Assembly (NCBI GenBank): GCA_032433765.1
Contig: JAVIAB010000092.1
Span: 65,351,666-65,415,665, forward strand
Length of the DNA: 64,000 bases
Direction of reading: 5' to 3'
From: Megaustenia siamemsis
Lineage: Eukaryota > Mollusca > Gastropoda > Stylommatophora > Ariophantidae
The notes under the pieces are model-generated. The model made no database searches. It was not told the origin of the DNA and worked only from the letters and a program-made list of their open reading frames with translations. Position numbers and translations under genes: made by a program. This document shows, in pieces, positions 1 to 10,678 of this stretch (position 1 is its first letter; each line of letters begins with the position of its first letter).

Positions 1-1481
1 AATAACACAAACCTTCACTATCACCTTCCGTGCTCTAAGAGTTAACGGCTTGTGCAAGCCCTAGGGCATTAGATCGTCTTCATCTCGATCGCGTAGCTGC
101 TCTTCTATGTTGACATTTGGATCATACACTCATTCAAAATGGCAGGAACCATTGAAGGCTATGTCAGAAAAGTTTTCCTTCTTGCAGTTTCCTCATATTC
201 CAAGTCCGGCTTGTTGCAGGAGCTACTGAGTTAAGTGCTCTGTGCACACCGTGAGCTGTGTGTCTCATCCGTTTTGATCCTTCTTCGATATCCCGCTTGT
301 TTACGATGAATGATGATATCGTATGACGGGGAACAGTTGGCTGTGTTCACTTTCTGCGCGGTTTCGCCTTATGTCTTTTGGCGTGTGCTGAGACTGCTAC
401 GATGGGGACTACAGTTACCTTTCTTTGTTTGGGAGATGAATTAGTAATTCGGATGATTCCACTGGCACGGGCGGTTGAGCAATTATGGATTTTAATTCGT
501 TTGCTGTGAAACCGAGGCCTTCCATAACCAATAACAATAACTCATTCAATAGTCACCAGACAATGACATATCGTGCAAGCATATATTGACTTACCAATAC
601 AATAGGTAGATTTTCAAACAATGGCTATGTCGTAAACGTTCACATGGTGTATTCAATGGCGTCAAGATGTACAATGAGTTCGTCAGAGACTAGAACAACC
701 AGTGATGTCTCAGATTTATAGTAAATTTTACTGAAACATCAATATTGAAACTGCGCTCTGAAAAATCAATGAACATCAAAAGAAAACAATAGGCAGCCCT
801 GCCCATGTGTTAAAAAAATGTAAAAGGCGGGAGATTAGAAAAACATCATTCGCAGTAACGGCTGTGAGCTGAAATGCAGGTCTCTCGCAGAAAGGTGTTG
901 TGCCAAGGAGTGTGGGGATGGTTCCCCTTCGGACTGTAAATTGTAATCTATGTTTTCTTTTGTTGCTTATTTGTGATTTTTTTCCTAAAGTAAATATTCC
1001 TGTCTCCCAAACTTATGTCTTGATTAATCATCTCGGAATTTTCCATTCGTATCAATATTCATTTATTATTATTATTTGTGTTCAGCAATATCATTACGTA
1101 GTTAGCCAGAACCTCTGGCCTGGTGTCGCTATCAACACGAGCTCATACCGTGAACTCTGGTTCTTGTGCTTCCTTGTAGCTGATTACTGTTGTCCTGACT
1201 GCCACAGCTCGACTGTTAGCACATTTGTTTCTGCTAGAATTTGCTTGTCCGCAATACGAGCTAGTCAGCAGTAAAGGTAGGCTACGGTCAAAGGTAGTTC
1301 AAAGTACTTTACTTGATGCACTGTTTGATGGTCTACCCACTAGAATTAACTTCAGGAAGCGTAGTCTTCGCTATTATGTTTGTGGACAAGGAAAGAAGCC
1401 TGGCCTGAGTTGAAATTTTAGAGATTCCACTCACCACTGGGATGTCTCATGTAAAGCATATTTGCTGTCACTAAATGTAGT
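1..1481. other. Unassigned left flank
   Basis: No gene is supported here. Open frames at 900-1274 and 1225-1413 (124 and 62 codons) resemble nothing I know and show no splice or promoter context. The stretch ends at the target-site duplication of the palindromic element. Confidence 0.5.
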
Positions 1482-1487
1482 ATTGTA
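1482..1487. repeat. Left target-site duplication of the palindromic element
   Basis: ATTGTA lies directly outside the left terminus and recurs at 14592-14597 directly outside the right one. Sequence beyond both is unrelated, which places the boundary exactly. Confidence 0.8.
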
Positions 1488-1547
1488 AGTAGTATATCAG
1501 GAAGGATTTGATTAGCATTTGGCCCGTAAATTAACAAAGATATATAG

Positions 1548-1566
1548 TAGGCGCGCGGCGCGCCTA
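1548..1566. repeat. GC-rich 19-base palindrome near the left terminus
   Basis: Two 9-base arms (TAGGCGCGC and its complement) surround one central base, about 60 bases inside the end of an otherwise AT-rich element. The mirror copy is at 14513-14531. It could bind a protein at the terminus, but no function is proven. Confidence 0.6.
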
Positions 1567-1750
1567 ATGTACTGTAGGCGCAGGGGAGTTAACCGTGACC
1601 GCTGGTCCCAGTGACCCCGGAAGTGACCTGTTTATGTCTGGTTTTTGCTGACTTTGGAGTTCTTTATGTACTTGATCGTTAGTGATAGGTTAGTAGATTA
1701 TACAACATCAATGAAAAACAATCAATATAAAACAGAAGACAAAGATATAT

Positions 1751-1764
1751 TTTATTCTTTTATT
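1751..1764 (-). terminator. Poly(A) signals after the left polymerase gene
   Basis: Complementary TTTATT hexamers at 1751 and 1759, mirroring 14316-14329. Confidence 0.5.
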
Positions 1765-2086
1765 ATCTCAATAGGTGTATAACATACATTGATATTATAT
1801 AACATTACAAAAATATTCAGTACATTGAGTCAATATATAGTACATGGATAACATTTATTTATAGATAGGTAGTTGGATGTCTGCTTAGCGTTGTGTCATA
1901 AATGAATCATAAGGGGTGAAACTGTTAGAGATTCCTGGTTAGGCTAAGCTGGTAGTGTAAAGAGTTAAATATCTAGAGGCGTAGTCGAGACGTTATCATC
2001 AGCTACCTTTCTTTTTATATAGAAATAGGAAAGAGCATTTCTTGTTTGACTGTAGGAAAATATAGAATTATTTAAGACTTTGAAAC

Positions 2087-5000
2087 CTACATTTTTTTTT
2101 CCTTGGCCTTTTGCGTGGCGAGAACCTCTAAAAACATATCTTTATCTAATTTGTTGTGTTGCTTGCTTAGCCCTTTACAACTGATTTTATCGTAATCCCC
2201 ACTACAATGGTACGTCTTACTACATAAGCTAACAAGAGCTGTCCCTTCGTACTCTAGTTTAAAAAGACCGGGCGTTCGTTTGGTGTATGCTTTAACACCC
2301 TTACAGTTTATACAGTCTGTTTTGCTAATATGCTCATCGCAAAACTCGGCAGGAAACCAGTCTTTATATACACTATTAAACTCATCCCACAGACCTGACT
2401 TAACTATGTCCTCTAGCTTAGGTGCGCTTAAAGCCAAGTATAAACTATCAGTATCTGTTTCACATAACTGAAAGTTGGACCTATCTACAAACTTATCGAG
2501 GAAGTCATAATAAAATTCCAACATACGAAGTTTTGCATATTGATAGACGAAGAAACCGATTTGTAGGGGTAAGTCCCAAACAGTTTTCTTTTTCTCCATC
2601 TCAATTTCAAAAAGATCCTCCCCTATTTCAGTCATCTTTTTAAACCGGGAACTATTAACCATTTTCAATATCTCATCCCCCTGAACGTACGAGACAGCGC
2701 TATGATTGGCCTTATTGGTTAGAGTCTTCCCGTAGGCTGAGTTTCCTAAGAGCTTCATCGTATCGCTTACTATAGATTGACTTTCATCTAGATCACCAGC
2801 CCTCCTAGCGTCAGAAACCATTTCGCCAAACTTTCTAAAACAACTAGACGGTTGATATTCTATCACTTGATAAATTTTTGTTACCACCAATCCATGGTCT
2901 AAATACCATTTTAACAGTGGCGTTGCCAACAAAATTTTTCCCCGACATAACTACCTATTAGGGTGCGACGAGGGGTTGACAACAAGTTATGTTTGAGGGC
3001 ATATTCACCCATAAACGGGCCAATATCAGCACGCGTGACGTCAATATTTTTGAAAATTGGAGTCATCTCACTGAAATGTTCCTTCAGACGGTCGGGGACG
3101 TGTAGATCACATTCCACTAAACCAAAACATGTCCCATCTGAAACAGAAGCCAGAATCTGTTTATCACTGAGAGGGAGCCCTTCTTTAGAGTAAGAGGGTC
3201 TAGCTCTAGGGATGGCTTTAGAAAGGAAAGCCCTAATGGTTGGGTCAGCCTTTTTCAGAGCCTGCCACTCACATTCCCACATAACTTCTACTGGAACTTT
3301 TACCTCCTCGGTTAGGTAGGTGTGTATCTCACATGTTTTTTCAAACAGCTCGAACAAGGGCTTATTATTAACAGGGTTTCTATCTTTATCTTTGGTGAGG
3401 GGACAGTCTTTGTGACCATGGTACAGACAACCATGAAAATTGTAGCCTCTTCTATTGGATTTATCCCACCCATCCACGGGGATATTTCTAGCACCTAAGC
3501 GAAACTCCCTCCCGTTAAACTGAGTTTTCAACTCCACCCCTTTTTGGTGGGCGACCCACGTTAACCACTCTCTACTTTGTTGGACATAATAGTTATCTTT
3601 TTCGACCCTAAACCCGGTCTCCATTCTTCTAATAATTGGGTAATCTGTTGGCATTGGGTTCATCAGAGCCCAAAGATACAACGCGTTGGCATCGTAACCT
3701 TGGATGGATTTGACTACCTTTCCGCCCCTAATAAGCGTTTTGTCTACCTCGTGATACCTATGGAAAATTATAGAGGGACCCCCAACGATATTATCTCTAA
3801 TCATTTTGTGTAGACTCGCCTGTTTGCTCGAACATAAACTAAACATTACACCCCTATCAACGGTCTTGAAAAGATACTTTAAACAAACACCCGGAACCGA
3901 AATGGCGTCTTTAAAACAGTCTACACCCCGCTCCCCATAAAAGCGAACCTGCTGCGCCAAGGCTTCTAAAAGGGGACTACATCTTTGTTGTTATACCACA
4001 CCAAAAAGTCCCTAAGTGTGGTCATGTTATTGTCCTGCCATACCTTTTTGCACAGAGCGTACTCCTCCTTGGAAATATTGGAATTTTTAACGACGAATAA
4101 AACGCTTCGTGTGGGGTAGTTCTGTCTCCTCCAACTTTTGGGGGTCGTCTATATATTCATAACAAAAGTAACCCTTTGTCTCACTAATCTTATAAGCGGC
4201 CAGATATTTACTATAGCTAAACCCGGGGCTAGATAGTTTACTATATCTAAGAATTTTAGATTCGGCGTTGCAATACACATAAAGTTATTGTTTCTTTTAA
4301 CTATAAACTTGAACGGTTTTGGTACTTTGTAGTCTACGTCCATTTTATCCTCTTCTTCTTCTTCTTCTTCTTCTTCTTCTTCACCCACTTGGGCAGTGGC
4401 ATCCATGAAGTGCTTTATTAAATAAGGTTTAATGACGTTGACGTCATATTTCCCCGAGTTAAACCCTATTACTGGAAGCTCTTTTAAATACTCATCAAAC
4501 CTAACTACTATCTTGTCTTTATTCAGAGCATGGAGTTGATTAAAAATACTTTCAAACCGAGCTCGCAACAACGAGTATGCCTTAGCAGCTATACCAGTGA
4601 GATAATCAACCATCTGACTAACTAAACCTGTGGGTCACCCTTCGTTATGAAGCATATTGGGCCCTCCCACCCGGGGACATTTGACGCTATAGAGCAGGAG
4701 AGAGGGACGTGTTTGGCTACAAAGGTAGTCGAGTGCGTCTCTTTGGGAACATTCCCATTATCAAAATAACATTCATAATCGAATGTCGCCCTGAATGGGT
4801 AAATAAAACACGCTGGAGTACTTATTCCTTCAGCGCTGATTGCGTCCCATACACTTTCAGGTGAAGAATAAACACCACCTTTATATGTCTCTACAGCCAT
4901 ATCCCCATTACACGTTTTTTCGTGCTTATCCATACGCCAAAACTCTTTCCACAATTTCCCACATTTTCCACAAGAAAAGCTTTTACTAGCCCTGGAAAGA

Positions 5001-6271
5001 TCGTTTATAAAAGAAGTGATTTTTGTAAAGTAAAAGACGGAGAGTTTCACTATAACTACTACCACTTCTCAGGACAATACGCAAGGCTTGCTCAGTATCA
5101 AATTCAAAAATATCTATGTTTATTGAAAAACAATTTTCTAAGAGAGGCATTTCGGCAAGAGTTACACCCAGAAAGTTACCTAACTTTAGAGAGGGGTTAA
5201 ACTGTTTGAAAAGTAGTCTTGAAGCCTTCCTAACATCAGTATTTGAAGCGCCTCGATGGACAGCTAGACAACGGAAGAAGCAGAGATTATCATTGTAAAC
5301 TTTAGAATGGGAATCGGTTTGAAGGATATTAATACCATGATTTGATGCAATGTAGGGTGGGATATCTAGCAGACACCCTATAGGATAATCTTGAAGTTTA
5401 TAAATATAAACACTCGTACTGACTAAGGCTTCTAAAGTATATTTGGTTGTCTCCCTGTTTTTATTTGCATACCCTAATATATCACTTTCATTTAATCTAT
5501 CAACAAATGTTTCAAAATCATGTCTGTTGTTAACTAACAAAGGTTTGTCTAACCTTGTCGCATTATTCGAGCTGGCGTGAAAGTAACGCAGTCCCTGTGT
5601 CTCTCTATGTCTTAAGACTAGATGATGACTATAATTCACCTTGAAACGCTTTTTCTGGCCTTGGAAAATTGGGTTTACAAGGGTCTCCCAATCTATAGGA
5701 GTATCAGGCTGATGAAATATAGTGTACGTGTCCATGTATTTGTTCCTACGTTCATGTGTTCTAATAGCTAACCAGTTGTTCTTATATATCTTCTTAATAT
5801 CTTGAGGTAACTTATTTAAAGAGTCTATTTCATTAATAAGTCTTGGTCTCTTTGAGGGTTCTTGAGTCGAACTCTTTACTGCCCGCTTGCGTGAGGTTGT
5901 CGATACCAGGGGACCGGCTTGCGTTGAGGGTGTTGAGGTGTCCACAGCTATGTCATGGCTAGCAAGATGTACTCGCAGATGGCTTGTTCCAGTGAAGCTT
6001 TGTTGGCAGATATGGCAGATATGTGGGGTAACACTGGTTCTTTCGATGGTATATGATCGGCTGACACAGGAGTTGGTGACGCTGGAACTACTGATACAAG
6101 AGAGGCAGGATGCTCTGTCTTGATATGTTTGGCAAGATTGTCAGCTCTATTATAAATTCGTTCACAAACATCACATTTGTATTCCTGACGCCCATGTACA
6201 CTAGCAACATGGCGTTTTAGGTCTCGGCTCCGGGTGAAAGTTTTGGAGCAGATATGACAAGTGTTAGACAT
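2087..6271 (-). pseudogene. Protein-primed family B DNA polymerase with N-terminal C2H2 zinc fingers, left copy (six frame breaks)
   Basis: This is the mirror of the gene at 9785-13993. The start is the ATG whose complement lies at 6269-6271, right after the AG acceptor of a 5'-UTR intron. The product would copy DNA from a protein primer. Order: C2H2 fingers, a linker, an FRCL-type Cys motif, a CxxC...HxxxxC finger, exonuclease motifs, polyglutamate (11 residues), then palm motifs including DTDS. The frame breaks near 6036, 5008 (two bases), 4624, 4226, 4114 and 2937. At each place the right arm differs by one base in a short homopolymer (two bases, TA, at 5008) and stays open. That suggests long-read errors or very recent decay, so the gene may be functional in reality. 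As given it is broken. Confidence 0.8.
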
Positions 6272-6466
6272 CTGTAGAAAAGAAATTGAAACATTACAAC
6301 TAAAGAGTAAAGAACAGTAAACATCACAAGAAAAGTATATAACAAGATACACAACTTATCGAAATTAGGGCACAAAAGTAACACGTGGATACTAAACAAC
6401 CAACTTATCGAAAATAGGTTACTAAAGTAACATACTATAATATTAAAGAACTAAGATAACACTTAC
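6272..6466 (-). other. 5'-UTR intron of the left polymerase gene
   Basis: Mirror of 9590-9784: ACTTAC (donor complement) at 6461-6466, acceptor complement at 6272-6275. Confidence 0.7.
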
Positions 6467-6547
6467 TTTTTATGTGTTTGAAGGCACGAGACACGTCCGG
6501 CGGCAACAACTGTAAGCGAAAGTCTGATTAGAAGCTTCACAGTCGCG

Positions 6548-6554
6548 TTATATA
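6548..6554 (-). promoter_or_regulatory. TATA box of the left polymerase gene
   Basis: Mirror of 9502-9508 in the left arm. The two promoters fire outward from the centre of the palindrome. Confidence 0.6.
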
Positions 6555-6565
6555 TACGCCAGAAA

Positions 6566-6720
6566 CACCGGAAGTGTTACTAAAAATAGAACTGACCGCT
6601 GATGCAATACCGGAAGTGTTACTAAAAATAGCTTTTGACTGCTGACGTGATGCCCGTGGAGTTTCTAAAAATAGATTTTGACCTATGATGCAATACCAGG
6701 CAACTTTATAGGAGTTTTTC
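6566..6720. repeat. 42-bp direct repeats upstream of the left promoter
   Basis: Three decaying copies of CCGGAAGTGTTACTAAAAAT followed by a TGACC/TGCTGATGCAATA segment start at 6568, 6610 and 6652. Their place just upstream of the TATA box suggests enhancer or initiator-protein sites. Confidence 0.6.
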
Positions 6721-7870
6721 CCCTTGACCCTTTATGAGGGGACGCATATGAAACTGTTAGAAATAGTAAATTTAACCTAGTGGCATACCCCAGATGTTAT
6801 ATTAGACATCCCCATAGCAAAAATTTACTTAAAACTCACTTTTATGGTGGTTACCCCCTGACCCATTTTTGAGGGCTACGCCCATGAAACTGTTACAATT
6901 AGTAAATTTAACAGCTAGGGTTACTCCAAACTTTATATTAACCATCTCCGTATCAAGAATTTACATAAAAACAACTTTTGAAATTACTACCCCTGTACCC
7001 ATTTTTGGCGGTTACGCCCATGAAACTGTTAAAAATAGTAAATTTAACATCTAGACATACCCAAAACTTTATATTAAGCATCCCCGTATCAAGAATTTAC
7101 TAAAAAACCACTTTTATGAGTGTTGCCCCCTTACCCATTTTTGGCGGTTACGCCCATGAAACTGTTAAAAATAGTCAATTTAACAGCTAGACATACCACA
7201 AACTTTATATTAAGCAACCCCATATCAAGAATTTACATAAAAATCACTTTTGAAATTACTACCCCTGTACCCATTTTTGGCAGTTACGCCCATGAAATCG
7301 ATAAAAAAAATTGAAATTTAACACCTAGACATACCACAAACTTTATATTAAGCATCCCCGTATCAAGAATTTACATAAAAACAACTTTTGAAATTACTAC
7401 CCCAGTACCCATTTTTGGCGGTTACGCCCATGAAACTGTTAAAAATAGTCAATTTAACATCTAGACATATCCCAAACTTTATATTAAGCATCCCCATATC
7501 AAGAATTTACATAAAAACAACTTTTGAAATTACTACCCCTGTACCGATTTTTGGCGGTTACGCCCATGAATTCGATAAAAAATTGAAATTTAACATCTAG
7601 ACATACCCCAAACTTTATATTAAGCATCCCCGTATCAAGAATTTACATAAAAACAACTTTTGAAATTACTACCCCTGTACCCATTTTTGGCGGTTACGCC
7701 CATGAAACTGTTAAAAATAGTCAATTTAACATCTAGACATACCCCAAACTTTATATTAAGCATCCCCATATCAAGAATTTACATAAAAACAACTGTTGAA
7801 ATTACTACCCCTGTACCCATTTTTGGCGGTTACGCCCATGAAATCGATAAAAAAAACTGAAGTTTAACCT
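6715..7870. repeat. 136-bp tandem repeats in the left arm, about nine copies
   Basis: The landmark ACGCCCATGAAA (or a close variant) occurs at 6742, 6878, 7014, 7150, 7286, 7424, 7560, 7696 and 7832, a period of 136 with one interval of 138. Short 60-70 codon frames repeat with the units and share one peptide pattern; they are a by-product of the period, not genes. Confidence 0.85.
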
Positions 7871-7959
7871 ATTGGCATACATCAAACATAATATGTGACA
7901 CGCCCATGTATCAAATTTGCCTAAAAAATCAACCAAAAATTAGTAGTATACAATGTCAA

Positions 7960-8098
7960 ATAGGGACCCCAAAAGTGCGTTCAAACGCGCATAAATCCTT
8001 ATATAAATACTCTACACGCACATCAACGCACATTTTTTGGTGCGGTTTTTCCTTATATGAGAGTCTTCATTTTTTCTTATATGAGAGTCTAATCCTAA
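7960..8098. other. Unique central spacer (loop) of the palindrome
   Basis: These 139 bases are the only non-palindromic part of the element. They contain two copies of CTTATATGAGAGTCT 25 bases apart (8052 and 8077) and a TATATAAATA stretch. There is no open frame of note. Confidence 0.8.
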
Positions 8099-8187
8099 TT
8101 GACATTGTATACTACTAATTTTTGGTTGATTTTTTAGGCAAATTTGATACATGGGCGTGTCACATATTATGTTTGATGTATGCCAAT

Positions 8188-9340
8188 AGGTTAAACTTCA
8201 ATTTTTTTTATCGATTTCATGGGCGTAACCGCCAAAAATGGGTACAGGGGTAGTAATTTCAAAAGTTGTTTTTATGTAAATTCTTGATATGGGGATGCTT
8301 AATATAAAGTTTGGGGTATGTCTAGATGTTAAATTGACTATTTTTAACAGTTTCATGGGCGTAACCGCCAAAAATGGGTACAGGGGTAGTAATTTCAAAA
8401 GTTGTTTTTATGTAAATTCTTGATACGGGGATGCTTAATATAAAGTTTGGGGTATGTCTAGATGTTAAATTTCAATTTTTTATCGAATTCATGGGCGTAA
8501 CCGCCAAAAATCGGTACAGGGGTAGTAATTTCAAAAGTTGTTTTTATGTAAATTCTTGATATGGGGATGCTTAATATAAAGTTTGGGATATGTCTAGATG
8601 TTAAATTGACTATTTTTAACAGTTTCATGGGCGTAACCGCCAAAAATGGGTACTGGGGTAGTAATTTCAAAAGTTGTTTTTATGTAAATTCTTGATACGG
8701 GGATGCTTAATATAAAGTTTGTGGTATGTCTAGGTGTTAAATTTCAATTTTTTTTATCGATTTCATGGGCGTAACTGCCAAAAATGGGTACAGGGGTAGT
8801 AATTTCAAAAGTGATTTTTATGTAAATTCTTGATATGGGTTGCTTAATATAAAGTTTGTGGTATGTCTAGCTGTTAAATTGACTATTTTTAACAGTTTCA
8901 TGGGCGTAACCGCCAAAAATGGGTAAGGGGGCAACACTCATAAAAGTGGTTTTTTAGTAAATTCTTGATACGGGGATGCTTAATATAAAGTTTTGGGTAT
9001 GTCTAGATGTTAAATTTACTATTTTTAACAGTTTCATGGGCGTAACCGCCAAAAATGGGTACAGGGGTAGTAATTTCAAAAGTTGTTTTTATGTAAATTC
9101 TTGATACGGAGATGGTTAATATAAAGTTTGGAGTAACCCTAGCTGTTAAATTTACTAATTGTAACAGTTTCATGGGCGTAGCCCTCAAAAATGGGTCAGG
9201 GGGTAACCACCATAAAAGTGAGTTTTAAGTAAATTTTTGCTATGGGGATGTCTAATATAACATCTGGGGTATGCCACTAGGTTAAATTTACTATTTCTAA
9301 CAGTTTCATAGGCGTCCCCTCATAAAGGGTCAAGGGGAAA
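8188..9340. repeat. 136-bp tandem repeats in the right arm, about nine copies
   Basis: Reverse-complement counterpart of 6715-7870, keeping the same order of variant units. The arrays therefore arose before, or are homogenised with, the arm duplication. Confidence 0.85.
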
Positions 9341-9490
9341 AACTCCTATAAAGTTGCCTGGTATTGCATCATAGGTCAAAATCTATTTTAGAAACTCCAC
9401 GGGCATCACGTCAGCAGTCAAAAGCTATTTTTAGTAACACTTCCGGTATTGCATCAGCGGTCAGTTCTATTTTTAGTAACACTTCCGGTG
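9336..9490. repeat. 42-bp direct repeats upstream of the right promoter
   Basis: Mirror of 6566-6720 in the right arm. Confidence 0.6.
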
Positions 9491-9501
9491 TTTCTGGCGT
9501 A

Positions 9502-9508
9502 TATATAA
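9502..9508 (+). promoter_or_regulatory. TATA box of the right polymerase gene
   Basis: TATATAA lies 283 bases before the ATG and about 80 before the 5'-UTR splice donor. A TCAGACT initiator-like sequence sits about 30 bases downstream. Confidence 0.6.
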
Positions 9509-9589
9509 CGCGACTGTGAAGCTTCTAATCAGACTTTCGCTTACAGTTGTTGCCGCCGGACGTGTCTCGTGCCTTCAAACACATAAAAA

Positions 9590-9784
9590 GTAAGTGTTAT
9601 CTTAGTTCTTTAATATTATAGTATGTTACTTTAGTAACCTATTTTCGATAAGTTGGTTGTTTAGTATCCACGTGTTACTTTTGTGCCCTAATTTCGATAA
9701 GTTGTGTATCTTGTTATATACTTTTCTTGTGATGTTTACTGTTCTTTACTCTTTAGTTGTAATGTTTCAATTTCTTTTCTACAG
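9590..9784 (+). other. 5'-UTR intron of the right polymerase gene
   Basis: GTAAGT donor at 9590, then a pyrimidine-rich tract ending TTTCTACAG at 9784. The ATG follows at once. Length 195 bases, identical in the left arm. It explains why the frame reading through from 9704 is not a real N-terminus and shows that the gene is built for nuclear transcription. Confidence 0.7.
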
Positions 9785-10678
9785 ATGTCTAACACTTGTC
9801 ATATCTGCTCCAAAACTTTCACCCGGAGCCGAGACCTAAAACGCCATGTTGCTAGTGTACATGGGCGTCAGGAATACAAATGTGATGTTTGTGAACGAAT
9901 TTATAATAGAGCTGACAATCTTGCCAAACATATCAAGACAGAGCATCCTGCCTCTCTTGTATCAGTAGTTCCAGCGTCACCAACTCCTGTGTCAGCCGAT
10001 CATATACCATCGAAAGAACCCAGTGTTACCCCACATATCTGCCATATCTGCCAACAAAGCTTCACTGGAACAAGCCATCTGCGAGTACATCTTGCTAGCC
10101 ATGACATAGCTGTGGACACCTCAACACCCTCAACGCAAGCCGGTCCCCTGGTATCGACAACCTCACGCAAGCGGGCAGTAAAGAGTTCGACTCAAGAACC
10201 CTCAAAGAGACCAAGACTTATTAATGAAATAGACTCTTTAAATAAGTTACCTCAAGATATTAAGAAGATATATAAGAACAACTGGTTAGCTATTAGAACA
10301 CATGAACGTAGGAACAAATACATGGACACGTACACTATATTTCATCAGCCTGATACTCCTATAGATTGGGAGACCCTTGTAAACCCAATTTTCCAAGGCC
10401 AGAAAAAGCGTTTCAAGGTGAATTATAGTCATCATCTAGTCTTAAGACATAGAGAGACACAGGGACTGCGTTACTTTCACGCCAGCTCGAATAATGCGAC
10501 AAGGTTAGACAAACCTTTGTTAGTTAACAACAGACATGATTTTGAAACATTTGTTGATAGATTAAATGAAAGTGATATATTAGGGTATGCAAATAAAAAC
10601 AGGGAGACAACCAAATATACTTTAGAAGCCTTAGTCAGTACGAGTGTTTATATTATAAACTTCAAGATTATCCTATAG
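9785..10678 (+). CDS. PolB gene piece 1: three C2H2 zinc fingers and linker
   Basis: First open piece. Finger 1 is CHICSKTFTRSRDLKRH, finger 2 CDVCERIYNRADNLAKH, finger 3 CHICQQSFTGTSHLRVH, all with the C-x2-C-x12-H spacing of DNA-binding fingers. A basic, Ser/Thr-rich stretch follows (KRAVKSS...SKRPRL), which could be a nuclear localisation signal. After it comes a region I do not recognise containing FKVNYSHHLVLRHRETQG. The last eight residues are out of frame, after a one-base deletion near 10652. Fingers on the replicase could tether it to the element's own repeats or to chromatin; this is inference. Confidence 0.75.
   Translation: MSNTCHICSKTFTRSRDLKRHVASVHGRQEYKCDVCERIYNRADNLAKHIKTEHPASLVSVVPASPTPVSADHIPSKEPSVTPHICHICQQSFTGTSHLRVHLASHDIAVDTSTPSTQAGPLVSTTSRKRAVKSSTQEPSKRPRLINEIDSLNKLPQDIKKIYKNNWLAIRTHERRNKYMDTYTIFHQPDTPIDWETLVNPIFQGQKKRFKVNYSHHLVLRHRETQGLRYFHASSNNATRLDKPLLVNNRHDFETFVDRLNESDILGYANKNRETTKYTLEALVSTSVYIINFKIIL

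Larger units (their letters stand above)
1488..7959. repeat. Left arm of the 6.5-kb inverted repeat
   Basis: This arm pairs with 8099-14591. Differences I saw are mostly one-base homopolymer indels, a few substitutions, and an 18-base length difference in the GAA run coding for polyglutamate. Confidence 0.9.

Noticed and set aside
900..1413. Overlapping frames of 124 and 62 codons left of the palindrome
   Set aside because: Unrecognised, hydrophobic or low complexity, and without supporting signals.
6869..7860. A series of 60-70 codon frames in the 136-bp repeats (and their mirror at 8198-9188)
   Set aside because: They repeat with the array and share one peptide pattern, with no start context or splice signals; they follow from the period, not from coding.
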